Virus record (IMG/VR): IMGVR_UViG_3300032073_000071
Location: 1-39,889 of that record
From: a virus
Reading direction: 5' to 3' (one strand)
DNA: 39,889 nucleotides
Shown here: piece after piece, positions 1 to 8,499 of the stretch
Layout: each line of letters starts with the position of its first letter
How positions within the stretch are numbered: the stretch's first letter is position 1
Position numbers and translations under genes: made by a program
Notes under the pieces: generated by a model
Told to the model about the DNA's origin: nothing
Seen by the model: only the letters and a program-made list of their open reading frames with translations
The model's database searches: none

Positions 1-174
1 TACTCTTGTTTTTATATATTGTACTAATTCACAATATTCATCATTTTCTTTATCTTTAGAAAATTCTCCGTCAATTACCCACTCAATTGATTTTAATAAA
101 TCGTCATCAGTTTGTATTTTAACTCTATCAATCATTTCTCTTAATTCACTTGTTTTACTCATTTTCATATTCAT
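1..174 (-). CDS. Small hypothetical protein, partial (3' end beyond window)
   Basis: A minus-strand reading frame is open from the ATG at 174 down to base 1, giving 58 residues with no stop, so the gene continues past the left edge. Alternative in-frame ATGs are at 168 and 162; the one at 162 overlaps the stop of the upstream gene by 8 bases (ATGAGTAA) and is the likeliest start. The residues are mostly charged and helix-forming (SELREMIDRVKIQ, then an acidic stretch ending in DKENDEYCELVQYIK). No family is recognised. It is the last visible gene of a minus-strand run of tiny genes, a layout typical of early phage genes that modify the host, but that role is inference from position only. Confidence 0.6.
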   Translation of the reverse strand, partial: MNMKMSKTSELREMIDRVKIQTDDDLLKSIEWVIDGEFSKDKENDEYCELVQYIKTRV

Positions 175-313
175 TTATTAATCTTAATCTTATTTTTTGG
201 GAAGTTTCTTCAGTAAATAATTCACTGTCATATCTATTTCTATATTCTTCAATTAAATCTTGTCTAGATATAATCTTATTGAAATCTACTATTTTTCCAT
301 TTCTAATTTTCAT
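155..313 (-). CDS. Small hypothetical protein (52 aa)
   Basis: A complete minus-strand frame runs from the ATG at 313 to a TAA at 157-155. The product starts MKIRNGKIVDFNKIISRQ and is charged throughout, with no membrane segment or cysteine. It is not recognised. Its stop overlaps the start of the next minus-strand gene (ATGAGTAA), which suggests coupled translation. No Shine-Dalgarno is present. Only its position in a co-directional run, the clean overlap and the protein-like composition support it as a gene; a plus-strand frame over the same bases looks less natural. Confidence 0.6.
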   Translation of the reverse strand: MKIRNGKIVDFNKIISRQDLIEEYRNRYDSELFTEETSQKIRLRLINEYENE

Positions 314-316
314 TTT

Positions 317-457
317 TTATTGTAGTTTATTATTAGTTTTTAATATTGAATCAATTTCTTTTTTATTTAAATTTAATTCTTTTTCATTTTCAAGATAGAA
401 AAAGAAAGATTTAGTTATATTATTGTAGTCAGTTTGAGTTAATTTAATTGATTTCAT
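317..457 (-). CDS. Small hypothetical protein (46 aa)
   Basis: The minus-strand frame can be read from base 502, but the start at 457 (MKSIKLTQTDYNNITKS) is preferred. It sits 10 bases downstream of a 43-bp module that recurs at the same distance from the neighbouring gene, and the extra upstream codons would fall inside that module. The protein is lysine/asparagine-rich with an FFFYLENEKELNLNKKE stretch and has no recognised domain. The gene ends 3 bases before the start of the next one. Function unknown; an early host-takeover protein is one possibility. Confidence 0.55.
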   Translation of the reverse strand: MKSIKLTQTDYNNITKSFFFYLENEKELNLNKKEIDSILKTNNKLQ

Positions 458-467
458 ATTATTATTA

Positions 468-510
468 TTTATTATATTATCTATTAGACATCGTATTAAC
501 ATTGTATTAT
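468..510 (-). promoter_or_regulatory. Repeated upstream module, copy A (candidate promoter)
   Basis: This 43-bp stretch matches the one at 657-699 at 38 of 43 positions by hand alignment. It ends 10 bases before the minus-strand ATG at 457. On the minus strand it contains ACGATGT followed by GATAATATAATAAA, which includes a TATAAT hexamer. The same spacing from two neighbouring genes suggests a shared promoter or a regulator-binding site. It does not match the usual Bacteroidota promoter (TTG...TAnnTTTG), so a phage-specific signal is possible. It overlaps the last codons of the gene at 507-647 by 4 bases. Confidence 0.5.
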
Positions 511-647
511 ACTATTGAATAATAAATTTCATCTAGATTATAATATTCTTTTATATTATTTTCTATCTCTTTTTTATTATTAATATTAGTTAAATACATC
601 TCGTCAATGTAATTATTATTGTCGTTATTGTAAATATATATAGTCAT
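507..647 (-). CDS. Small Asn/Tyr-rich hypothetical protein (46 aa)
   Basis: A complete minus-strand frame runs from the ATG at 647 to a TAA at 509-507. The product starts MTIYIYNNDNNNYIDEM and is rich in Asn, Tyr and Ile; no family is recognised. The start lies 9 bases downstream of copy B of the repeated 43-bp module, matching the arrangement at the next gene. It is the first gene of the minus-strand run bordering the divergent intergenic region. Very low GC makes chance frames likely here, so the repeated upstream module is the main support. Confidence 0.5.
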   Translation of the reverse strand: MTIYIYNNDNNNYIDEMYLTNINNKKEIENNIKEYYNLDEIYYSIV

Positions 648-656
648 ATTTTATTG

Positions 657-699
657 TTTATTATATTATCTAATACACATCGTATTAAGATTGTATAAA
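657..699 (-). promoter_or_regulatory. Repeated upstream module, copy B (candidate promoter)
   Basis: Second copy of the 43-bp module (see 468-510), starting 9 bases upstream of the minus-strand ATG at 647. The conserved core reads ACATCGTATTAA on the plus strand, flanked by TTTATTATATTATCTA. On the minus strand a TATAAT hexamer lies at 665-660. If that is the -10 element, the transcript would have almost no leader. Promoter function is inference; the repetition itself is directly visible. Confidence 0.5.
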
Positions 700-740
700 G
701 GTGTAATTGTATTTGTATAATAAAAATGTTGAGTATGTAT

Positions 741-796
741 ACCACATGACATTGTGACATATAATAATAATTAATATGACAATATGGCATTGTGGT
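741..796. repeat. Imperfect inverted repeat (operator, origin or hairpin)
   Basis: The left arm reads ACCACATGACATTGTGACAT and the right arm ends in GGCATTGTGGT. The reverse complement of the right arm (ACCACAATGCCATATTGTC and on) matches the left arm with a few mismatches or small gaps. An A/T-only spacer separates the arms. There is no U-tract directly after it, so a terminator is less likely than a protein-binding site or an origin element. It lies in the middle of the divergent region. Confidence 0.45.
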
Positions 797-1154
797 AAAT
801 GAATTATAAATATAAATTATAATATAAGATAAAGAATTAGTTTTAGTTATATAGTCTAAACATTTTCATACATGTACAGAAAAAGCCGAAAACTTTTCAT
901 AAAATTATGACAAAAAGGGGTCCGTGGGCCTAAATGAAAACCATTTTGGTAACTGGTTGATAATCAGGAGGATAGGTGAAATACAAAACCCCAATATATC
1001 TTACAAACTAAATACGAGGTAAATAGTGACAATAGCTAATAAAGATAGGTTAAGTAGTACCCTAATGTCACACTTATGTAAATATACTGATTTATGCGTA
1101 AAAAATGACAATTTCGTGTGAATATAGTAAGTATACACTTTAAATATAACAAAC

Positions 1155-1535
1155 ATGAAAGAACAACCACCTTTTTATAAGACTGGAACATCTCGTTCTC
1201 CTTTTAATAAACATGAACCAGGACATGAAGAACTACCTAAGCATCATGTAAAAGAAATGCAAAAGAATAAAAAATTTGTTCCAATTATAAATACTCCAGA
1301 CCCTACAATATTAAATAAACATAAAGTAGATAAGACTAGAGCTTTAATGAAAAGCTTTTCAGGAGGAAAATATCAGGCAACGAGATTGGATATTCATAGA
1401 GATGCACCAAAACCACGTGGTGTAATTAAACCTAAAATTACAGCTTCCACAGAAATAAAACCATTACAATACAAGAGAGAAGGAGCTTTGAGAACAAGTA
1501 AGCATGTTAGCTTGAGCTCTACAAAAAAATCATAA
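1155..1535 (+). CDS. Basic hypothetical protein with an SPF motif (126 aa)
   Basis: This is the first gene of the long plus-strand structural run. It begins MKEQPPFYKTGTSRSPFNK and is highly basic (many Lys, Arg and His), proline-containing and probably disordered in its N-terminal half (EPGHEELPKHHVKEMQ). There is no membrane segment or recognisable fold. The SRSPFNKHEPGH stretch resembles SP(L/F) motifs in several small proteins at 17.4-20.5 kb, including the later GSPLHDKGHGG, so it may be another virion-associated member of that set. The next gene starts 3 bases after its stop. Function is unknown. Confidence 0.65.
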   Translation: MKEQPPFYKTGTSRSPFNKHEPGHEELPKHHVKEMQKNKKFVPIINTPDPTILNKHKVDKTRALMKSFSGGKYQATRLDIHRDAPKPRGVIKPKITASTEIKPLQYKREGALRTSKHVSLSSTKKS

Positions 1536-1538
1536 ATC

Positions 1539-1643
1539 ATGGCAGTAGATATTAGATTAGGGAGTTTAACTCCTACTGGAGTTTTCATAGGATCCCAAAC
1601 AGTAGTAAAAATATATTTAGGCGATATAGAAGTATATTCATAA
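1539..1643 (+). CDS. Very small phage protein with a KIYLGD motif (34 aa)
   Basis: A short frame from ATG 1539 to TAA 1641-1643 encodes a product starting MAVDIRLGSLTPTGVFIGSQ and ending VVKIYLGDIEVYS. Short phage proteins with the pattern LGS...(G)xxxVxKxYLGxxxVY are common beside tail-fibre genes and within tail proteins, as far as I recall; their role is not known. It is spaced 3 bases from both neighbours, so it belongs to the operon and is probably a real gene. A minor structural peptide is the best guess. Confidence 0.6.
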   Translation: MAVDIRLGSLTPTGVFIGSQTVVKIYLGDIEVYS

Positions 1644-1646
1644 AAT

Positions 1647-4439
1647 ATGGCAATAATAGATAAGTACCCGGCAGGAACACTCACAGCCTCTGATTATTTA
1701 ATCGGTGTAGATGTTAGTGAGAAAAATGTCACAAGAAACATTCCAGTTAGTGAGATTTCTGCTGTTATACTTGCCGCTAAAGGGGTAAGTACGGTATCAT
1801 CTATTAAAACCACGAGTTCACCATTTGTAAATTTAGGACTTACCAAAGGCGGAATTGCAATACCAGCAATTACAACAACGGGTGTTATTACCCCTGTTAT
1901 ATCCGCTACTGGTACCGCTTCAAGAAATACTTATTTAAGAGGTGATGGCACATGGTCTACACCCGGACCAGTACCTGAAGAACTTCCAATTAGAAAGGAA
2001 GGTTTCGATATTACAACAGTGGGTGGAGGAGCAGTAACTTTAGACTTTACAGACGGCGGAGTTGTTGCTTCAAATTTTTTAGATGCTGTCACAGTTAAGA
2101 TCGAAGGGCCAAATGCAGTTGCAAATAATATAATACCTGGGGGTGGAATCTCAACGAGCGGACCCACTGGTGCAGTTACAATTACAAATGAAGGAGTAAC
2201 ACAAGTTCAAGCGGGAGGTAATATAACATTAAGTGCAACAAGTGGTGATAATGTGAAAATTAGTTCAACTGCAAATCCTGGTACTGTTACTGGATTTTCA
2301 AGTGGTCCTGGCTTAACTGAACCTGTATTGGGTAAATTAGCAGTATCTTACTCAGGAACTGGTAATATTATAGAATCAATAGGTAGCAATGCACATATTG
2401 GTCTTAATGATGAAATATCATTTAATCAAACAACTTCTAGTATTGTAAAAAATACACAACCAAGAGATTTTACCCAAGACATGTTAGTCAAGGTTAAGGA
2501 AGATATAGACAGTGGAGATGAACATAAAGTATTAAATAACAATGACACTTATAACACTACAGCTGTTGCTAAATATGCAGTTACTTTAACTCAATCTCAA
2601 TATAATACAATACCTACTAAAGATCCTAATACTTTATATATAATAATTGGGGAAACAGGGGAATTTACAGTTACAGCAGAATATGATGTTTCAGGTTTAA
2701 TAGTAAATGGTGGACCATGTGATAGTTCTTATAGTTTTGATCCTCCCCTGCCACAATCAATTACAGGGCCTACTGGCACACCTTATGATTTTTTAACTAC
2801 TTTAATTTTTGCTCCAGGTACTAGTTACAGTGGTATGGGTCCTGCTTTTGGGACGGCGGGAAGTATAGGTTCTGCAAATTCTACAGCTACTATAGCAATA
2901 ACTGGTACAATTACTTGCCCTGTTATTCCAAGTGTAAGAGCTTTACTTGACATTAATTTACAAGGAAATATCACAGATGGATTAAATACAGTTTGGGAAT
3001 ATGATACATCACACGCATTACCTGGCGCTTTTGATCCCGCAAGTGGATATTCAACAACACTTCCATATAATTATTCATTTGGACCACTTATAAAAATAAA
3101 AGATACAAATACATATAAATGGAGTGTAAATCCAACATATGATGGGGGAGCATGGGGAGCAGCGTGGGCCAGTGGATCAATTACAACAACCGCACCTTCT
3201 ACTACTATCACTGTTACTCACAATATTGATGCTACTTGGGATTATGTAGAATATCCTGCAAATATTGTAGTTGATACTTCAAGAATAACACTTGATACAA
3301 CAGGTAGTTGTCAAGGATCAGGCGTAGCTCCAGCTGACTCTTATAATTTAAGTCCAATGATAGTAGCTACTCCAACTAGATTAGCAGGACAAGGAGATAA
3401 TGTAATAGCTAGATATAATGAAACTGTTACTTGGGGAGTTCAAACATTAACAGCTAGTTCTCCAGATTATACAATTACATCAGCACTTACGTATGAAGAT
3501 GCATCAGGCGCTGCATTAACACCCGCAGATTTAAAAGTTATTGCTACATTAACAACTGGTAATACAGTTACTGTATATGCAAAAGCTTTACTATGTAATG
3601 ATCCAGCTGCTAAACCTCTTGAATATAGAATGCTTGATGCTTATACTGCGGCATCAACAGGAGTTACTTTTAGCGGTGGTTTTAATCCCGTAAGTATAGC
3701 TAATTTAACAATTACTCCAAACGCTCCATGTTCTTTTGCGCCGGCCTGTACTGCGGGTCAACAAAAAATTAACGGGGCTATAGGAGAAAGTTATAGTTAT
3801 GCTCCAATTAGTGTTGTTAACGACGCTGGAACTTTTTGGAATCAAGCAAGTAATACATATACTATTACTCCTGGTGCTACATTAAGCGGAACTTTTGGTA
3901 CAACGCCTGCAGCTTCAGGAACCGGTACTCAAGGTGATCCAAAAGTAGAAACATTATCAATTACAGGGCCGTTATCTCGTAGCAGTGCACGTTTAACAGT
4001 AATTTCTAGTTTAGGACAAGTAGTAGATGGAGGTGATGTAGAAAATATTACATATGAAGTATATATAAAAGGATTAAATTCAGATGGAAGTTATTTAGAT
4101 GGCACTGGTTCTAGTTCTGGACAAATGAGTATTACTCAAACCACTCCTGGCACAACAAGTCCTAGTTTTTCTATTCAATATGGAGATGCTGGAGCAGTGG
4201 AATGGATAATTACCAGAACATCACCTGCTCAAACTGAAGCAGCTTTTGATGGGTATTTTAAATTTTCTGTTTCAGATGATGGCATTAGTTATACAGAAGT
4301 AAAAAATATACCTTTTTTAGCAACACAAGATATACATAATTTAGATGGCACAGGAGGTTGGCCAACTTATACTTTCACAGGGCTTGTAAGGACATTTGCA
4401 ACAACAAAATATATGAAATTAGAAATATCAGAAATATAA
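1647..4439 (+). CDS. Tail fibre/adhesin, MAII-type N-terminus (930 aa)
   Basis: A large beta-rich protein dominated by Ser, Thr, Gly, Ala and Asn, as in phage receptor-binding fibres. The N-terminal module (MAIIDKYPAGTLTASDYLIG, residues 1-20) recurs in the next two genes and probably anchors the fibre to the virion. A fibre-repeat signature, YLRGDGTW, lies near residue 100. Around residue 310 is SQYNTIPTKDPNTLYII, a motif often seen in phage fibres and shared with the next gene. The C-terminal two-thirds has repeated Ig-like-looking segments and several cysteines (such as GGPCDSSYSF), likely the variable receptor-binding part. No chaperone or peptidase ending is evident. Receptor unknown. 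Confidence 0.75.
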   Translation: MAIIDKYPAGTLTASDYLIGVDVSEKNVTRNIPVSEISAVILAAKGVSTVSSIKTTSSPFVNLGLTKGGIAIPAITTTGVITPVISATGTASRNTYLRGDGTWSTPGPVPEELPIRKEGFDITTVGGGAVTLDFTDGGVVASNFLDAVTVKIEGPNAVANNIIPGGGISTSGPTGAVTITNEGVTQVQAGGNITLSATSGDNVKISSTANPGTVTGFSSGPGLTEPVLGKLAVSYSGTGNIIESIGSNAHIGLNDEISFNQTTSSIVKNTQPRDFTQDMLVKVKEDIDSGDEHKVLNNNDTYNTTAVAKYAVTLTQSQYNTIPTKDPNTLYIIIGETGEFTVTAEYDVSGLIVNGGPCDSSYSFDPPLPQSITGPTGTPYDFLTTLIFAPGTSYSGMGPAFGTAGSIGSANSTATIAITGTITCPVIPSVRALLDINLQGNITDGLNTVWEYDTSHALPGAFDPASGYSTTLPYNYSFGPLIKIKDTNTYKWSVNPTYDGGAWGAAWASGSITTTAPSTTITVTHNIDATWDYVEYPANIVVDTSRITLDTTGSCQGSGVAPADSYNLSPMIVATPTRLAGQGDNVIARYNETVTWGVQTLTASSPDYTITSALTYEDASGAALTPADLKVIATLTTGNTVTVYAKALLCNDPAAKPLEYRMLDAYTAASTGVTFSGGFNPVSIANLTITPNAPCSFAPACTAGQQKINGAIGESYSYAPISVVNDAGTFWNQASNTYTITPGATLSGTFGTTPAASGTGTQGDPKVETLSITGPLSRSSARLTVISSLGQVVDGGDVENITYEVYIKGLNSDGSYLDGTGSSSGQMSITQTTPGTTSPSFSIQYGDAGAVEWIITRTSPAQTEAAFDGYFKFSVSDDGISYTEVKNIPFLATQDIHNLDGTGGWPTYTFTGLVRTFATTKYMKLEISEI

Positions 4440-4445
4440 AAACAC

Positions 4446-6008
4446 ATGGCAATAATATATAGTTATCCACTCGAAGGAACACCAACAACTTCAGATTTGT
4501 TATTAGGAACTTCAATAGGTAATGATAGTAAACCTACAAAAACATTTACCATTGGTAGTTTAGCAGCTTTAGTTACAGCAGATGCAAATGATGGAACTGT
4601 AACTGAGGTTTCAACAGCAAATTCTACTTTTATAGATATGGCGGGCGGTCCTATTTTGAATTCTGGCACATTAATAGCTTCCTTATCTGCAACAGGTACT
4701 CCATCTAGTAGTACATTTTTAAGAGGAGATAATAAATGGATGCCTGCTTCTACATCTGGAGTAATTACTTTACCTGTATTAGATGAGGGTAGTGTAATAA
4801 CCAATGAAGTAAGTTCATTTAATTTTACAGGTGCAGGAGTAACAGTAACCAATGATGGAAGTGATAATATAACAATTCAAATACCAGCAGCTACAGGAGG
4901 TGTATCTAGTATTTTAGCAGGAACAGGGATTGGAATTGATGCAACAACAGGTGATGTAACTGTTTCAAATACTGGCGTAAGATCTTTAGTTGCTGGAACC
5001 AATGTAACTTTAGCACCAACAACCGGCGTAGGGAATGTTACAATTAATGCCACAAATAATCCTGGTACTGTACAGAGCATAATTCCAGGTGATGGTTTAG
5101 TATTAGATTCTGGAACTTTAACTACTAATCCAGTGATCGGTGTTTCATATAGTGGATCTAATAATTACATTTTAAATTCATCTTCTCTTACTTTAGCTAC
5201 TTCAGATGATATAATTGCATTTAATAAAATATCATCAAATGATGTAAAAACAACTACGCTTGGTGAAATTCCTATAAGCGCGCTGCCTAAAGTACAAAAA
5301 TATATAGATGATGCGGATGAGCCTGCGCTAAAAAACAATACTGATACTTATACTACTACTGCAAAAGTTATGAATGTAGTGAGTTTACAAAATTCTGAAT
5401 ATCTTGCTTTACCTACTCCAGATCCTAATACATTATATATTATAGCAACTGGACCAGTTAGTGCTAATGATGTTGTATTAACTACAATTACTAATGGCAT
5501 TGTAAGTCCAGATGGAACAGGTACAGGTACAGGTTATATTTTAAGTGGAGATACACCAGCACCTAAAACACAAAGTGGTATTGAAGGTGAACCTTATTCA
5601 TTTGAAGTAATAGCTACTCCTCAAGCGGGATATTATTTTTCTACTCCTGTAAGTGGAAATGTAACAAGTGGTACAATACCTTCTGCAGCTTCTACAAATG
5701 TTACTATGACATTAGCTGGGGAAGTTGTGGCAGTACCAACCCCGGAAATTAAAGCTACTCTTTTAGTAGTAACAGATATTCAAGGAGGACCAGCTTCAGC
5801 ATATAATCTAACAGGTGACGTAACAGGTGCAACACAATCAACGCTTGTAGCATCATCTTTAACATATAGTTTTACTACAGCAATTTCTATTGTAGATCCA
5901 ACTGCTTACTCGTGGGCAGCAGGACCTACAATTGTACAAGCAGCAGGAACTATAAATGGTTCTCAAACAGTAGTAACAACAATAACAGGAACATTACAAT
6001 TAATATAG
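4446..6008 (+). CDS. Tail fibre/adhesin, MAII-type N-terminus (520 aa)
   Basis: A paralogue of the preceding gene. It begins MAIIYSYPLEGTPTTSDLLL, has FLRGDNKW near residue 95 and SEYLALPTPDPNTLYII near residue 330, matching the same landmarks upstream. It is Ser/Thr/Gly-rich throughout with no obvious enzyme motif. The C-terminal 180 residues look like one or two beta-sandwich repeats (GYYFSTPVSGNVTSG). It starts 6 bases after the previous stop and is probably co-transcribed. The shared ends with a different remainder indicate duplication followed by divergence of the binding domains. Role as a receptor-binding or virion surface protein is inferred. Confidence 0.75.
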   Translation: MAIIYSYPLEGTPTTSDLLLGTSIGNDSKPTKTFTIGSLAALVTADANDGTVTEVSTANSTFIDMAGGPILNSGTLIASLSATGTPSSSTFLRGDNKWMPASTSGVITLPVLDEGSVITNEVSSFNFTGAGVTVTNDGSDNITIQIPAATGGVSSILAGTGIGIDATTGDVTVSNTGVRSLVAGTNVTLAPTTGVGNVTINATNNPGTVQSIIPGDGLVLDSGTLTTNPVIGVSYSGSNNYILNSSSLTLATSDDIIAFNKISSNDVKTTTLGEIPISALPKVQKYIDDADEPALKNNTDTYTTTAKVMNVVSLQNSEYLALPTPDPNTLYIIATGPVSANDVVLTTITNGIVSPDGTGTGTGYILSGDTPAPKTQSGIEGEPYSFEVIATPQAGYYFSTPVSGNVTSGTIPSAASTNVTMTLAGEVVAVPTPEIKATLLVVTDIQGGPASAYNLTGDVTGATQSTLVASSLTYSFTTAISIVDPTAYSWAAGPTIVQAAGTINGSQTVVTTITGTLQLI

Positions 6009-6021
6009 TAAAAAATTAACA

Positions 6022-8493
6022 ATGGCAATAATTTATAGTTATCCCAGTGAAACCAATATACAAGGTACAGATCTTTTAGTAGGAACTTCTACGGTTGAGG
6101 TTAATGGCAAAAAGAAAAATACAACTAAAAGCTATTCGATAGATAATCTTATAGCATATATTAAAAGTGTAGGTGGGATTGGAGTTACATCTATTCAATT
6201 TACAGCTCCATTAACTGGTGGCACTATAACTGGGAGCGGTACAGTGGGAATTCCACAAGCTGGTTCTACTTCTGATGGTTATTTATCCTCTACTGATTGG
6301 ACTATTTTTAATAGTAAATTAGGAGGGCTTGCAGGGAGTACTGATAAAATACCTATATGGACTAGTACTTCAACTCTTGGTAATTCATCTTTTGAAGAAA
6401 CTTCAGGAGGTACTACCATAACTTCTGCTAAAACTTTTGCACCATTTGCAGATGCAACTTATGATTTAGGCGTTACAGGAACAGGTAGATGGAAAGATTT
6501 ATTTTTATCAGGTACAGCAACTTCTACTAATCTTGTTATAACAGGAACTCTTAGCGCTAATGGAGGTCCGGGTACAGCTGGTCAAATATTACAATCACAA
6601 GGTGCAGCAGCGGTACAATGGGTAAATTCTACTTCAGTTGGAGATACATATGATATTAATGCAAGTGATGCAGGTGGTGGTAATGTAGCGCTTAATTTAA
6701 CAGCTACTACTGGATCTTCATCATTAGTACAATTAACTGCCGGTACAAATATTGGTTTAACTAGATTAGGTTCAGGAGAAATAGAAATAGTAGCAAGTTC
6801 TCCTACATCAGGAACAGTTACCGATGTAAGTAGTGGTGACGTAAATACTATTACTATTACAGGTACTCCAAGCGTAAGTCCAGTAGTTAATGCAATTACT
6901 GGTGACCCAACTGCTAATAGTGGAAATAATTTAGCTAAAGGTAGTGATATAACAGCATACGTTACTGGTCTTGGAATTAATGCTTTATCAGCAGCAAGTG
7001 GTTCATATAGTATGGGTAGTAATATAATTGAAAATGTTACTGATCCTACTAACCCACAAGAAGCTGCAACTAAAAATTATGTAGATACATCTATAACAGG
7101 TTCAGGTACTTTAATTTATCAAGGTGGTTATAATGCAAATACTAATGTACCAGATTTAACAACTAGTCCTAATAGTATAAAACAAGGATTTACTTATGCT
7201 GTTACACACGCGGGTACTGCAACTGGATTTTGGACAATTACTTTAGAACCAGGAGATTTATTAATTGCTAATACAGATAATCCTACAACAGAGGCAGATT
7301 GGACAGAAATTCAAAGAAATGTAGATCTTGCAACAGCTAATACTTCAGCGCTAGCGGTTATTGGTATTGCAGGATTTGATAATACTTATTTTACAGATAA
7401 TGGATCTGGTTGGATATCTCTTCCAGCTGGTGGTGTTGCGGGTCAATATTTAGATGGAACAGGTTCATGGATTGCAGTTCCAAGTGGTGTTGCACAATAT
7501 TGGGTATTAGAAGGTGATAATGCAACAACGGTTAATGTAACAAATACATTAAGAGTAGAATATGAAGGAGGAACTGGTATAGGTACTACTGTAACAGCTG
7601 GAACACCAAATAAACTAACAATTGAAAATACAGGGGTAACTCAAGTTGCTGTGGGTACAGGACTTACAACATCTGCTGGAACAGGTAATATAACAATTAG
7701 TCCTGATTTTGCGGGAACTGATAATATTGTTTTAGCACCTGCTACTACTATAACTGCAGCAGCCGATGGAGATAGCATGCTTATTAGTGATGCTGATGAT
7801 AACAATGTTAAAGATATTGCATTATCTGATCTTAAAACTTATTTTCAAACCGGAGCTGCTGGTACTGTAACATCTGTAGGTATGGATGTAAGTGCTTTTG
7901 GAGCATTTTCTATTACAGGTAGTCCAATTACTAGTTCTGGTACTTTAACTTTAGGTATATCTGGTGGAGTTGCTGGACAATTTTTAAAACAAGATGGAAC
8001 TTGGGCTAATGTACCAGCTGCTTATGATTGGACATTACAAGCAGATTCTGGCGCTAATTTAACTGTAGATACAGCAGCTACAGTAGATATTGCCGGTGGT
8101 ACAGGAATAACAACAACTTTAACAGGTACAACAGCAGCACCAAATGTAGAAGTAAAATTAGACGATACAGTAGTAACTCCCGGAAGTTATACTACTGCAG
8201 ATATAACAGTAGATCAACAAGGTAGAATAACAGCTGCTAGTAGTGGAACTGCTGGTGGAGGTGTGACAAGAGGAGTTGAAGTTAAAACAGGAGATGGTCT
8301 AAATAATATTTTTACAGGTGTAACAGGTGCTTTAACTGTAGGTAGTAAAGATAATATTGATATTTATATATCCGGTGTATATCAACAAAAATCAACTTAC
8401 TCTTATACTGCAGCCGCAAGTGGTACCGTAACATTCACAGCAATTCCACCTGTAACAGCTGCTAATGGAATAGAATTTGTAACAACAGTATAA
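6022..8493 (+). CDS. Tail fibre/adhesin, MAII-type N-terminus (823 aa)
   Basis: The third member of the set, starting MAIIYSYPSETNIQGTDLLV. Its body contains several fibre repeats of the GQxLxxDGTWxxVP kind (GVAGQYLDGTGSW, GVAGQFLKQDGTWANVP) and a TYDLGVTGTGRWKDLFLSG segment like those of phage fibres with surface repeats. The last 80 residues (DGLNNIFTGVTGALTV to the end) look like a separate small beta-domain. It lacks the DPNTLYII motif of its two neighbours. Likely a trimeric, elongated fibre; trimerisation is inferred from the family, not visible in sequence. Confidence 0.75.
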   Translation: MAIIYSYPSETNIQGTDLLVGTSTVEVNGKKKNTTKSYSIDNLIAYIKSVGGIGVTSIQFTAPLTGGTITGSGTVGIPQAGSTSDGYLSSTDWTIFNSKLGGLAGSTDKIPIWTSTSTLGNSSFEETSGGTTITSAKTFAPFADATYDLGVTGTGRWKDLFLSGTATSTNLVITGTLSANGGPGTAGQILQSQGAAAVQWVNSTSVGDTYDINASDAGGGNVALNLTATTGSSSLVQLTAGTNIGLTRLGSGEIEIVASSPTSGTVTDVSSGDVNTITITGTPSVSPVVNAITGDPTANSGNNLAKGSDITAYVTGLGINALSAASGSYSMGSNIIENVTDPTNPQEAATKNYVDTSITGSGTLIYQGGYNANTNVPDLTTSPNSIKQGFTYAVTHAGTATGFWTITLEPGDLLIANTDNPTTEADWTEIQRNVDLATANTSALAVIGIAGFDNTYFTDNGSGWISLPAGGVAGQYLDGTGSWIAVPSGVAQYWVLEGDNATTVNVTNTLRVEYEGGTGIGTTVTAGTPNKLTIENTGVTQVAVGTGLTTSAGTGNITISPDFAGTDNIVLAPATTITAAADGDSMLISDADDNNVKDIALSDLKTYFQTGAAGTVTSVGMDVSAFGAFSITGSPITSSGTLTLGISGGVAGQFLKQDGTWANVPAAYDWTLQADSGANLTVDTAATVDIAGGTGITTTLTGTTAAPNVEVKLDDTVVTPGSYTTADITVDQQGRITAASSGTAGGGVTRGVEVKTGDGLNNIFTGVTGALTVGSKDNIDIYISGVYQQKSTYSYTAAASGTVTFTAIPPVTAANGIEFVTTV

Positions 8494-8499
8494 TATAAA

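Larger units (their letters stand above)
648..1154. other. Divergent intergenic region (about 500 bp)
   Basis: No convincing gene is seen between the minus-strand run and the plus-strand structural genes. The region holds copy B of the 43-bp module (657-699), a plus-strand TATAAT at 716-721, an imperfect inverted repeat (741-796), a GC-richer island (about 905-1010) and three copies of TGACAAT (777-783, 1027-1033, 1106-1112). A CCTAATGTCA decamer near 1060-1070 recurs at 14801-14810 just upstream of the chaperonin cluster. The region probably carries promoters for both arms; a replication origin or a small RNA are other possibilities that sequence alone cannot settle. Confidence 0.6.

Noticed and set aside
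150-398. 82-codon plus-strand frame
   Set aside because: Hydrophobic translation of AT-rich DNA opposite three better minus-strand genes with proper overlaps.
468-699. T7-type promoter, because of TTAATACGA on the minus strand in both 43-bp modules
   Set aside because: Match stops after TAATACGA; the CTCACTATAG part is missing and no T7-type RNA polymerase is seen.
915-1000. tRNA-like stretch with a CTGG-TTGATAA-TCAG hairpin (Ile-type anticodon loop) and GGGGT/ACCCC ends
   Set aside because: No T-arm with TTC, no acceptable D-arm, only 5 acceptor pairs and 4 anticodon pairs; does not form a cloverleaf.
1394-1684. 96-codon minus-strand frame
   Set aside because: Antisense to two plus-strand genes and the start of the first fibre; no supporting context.
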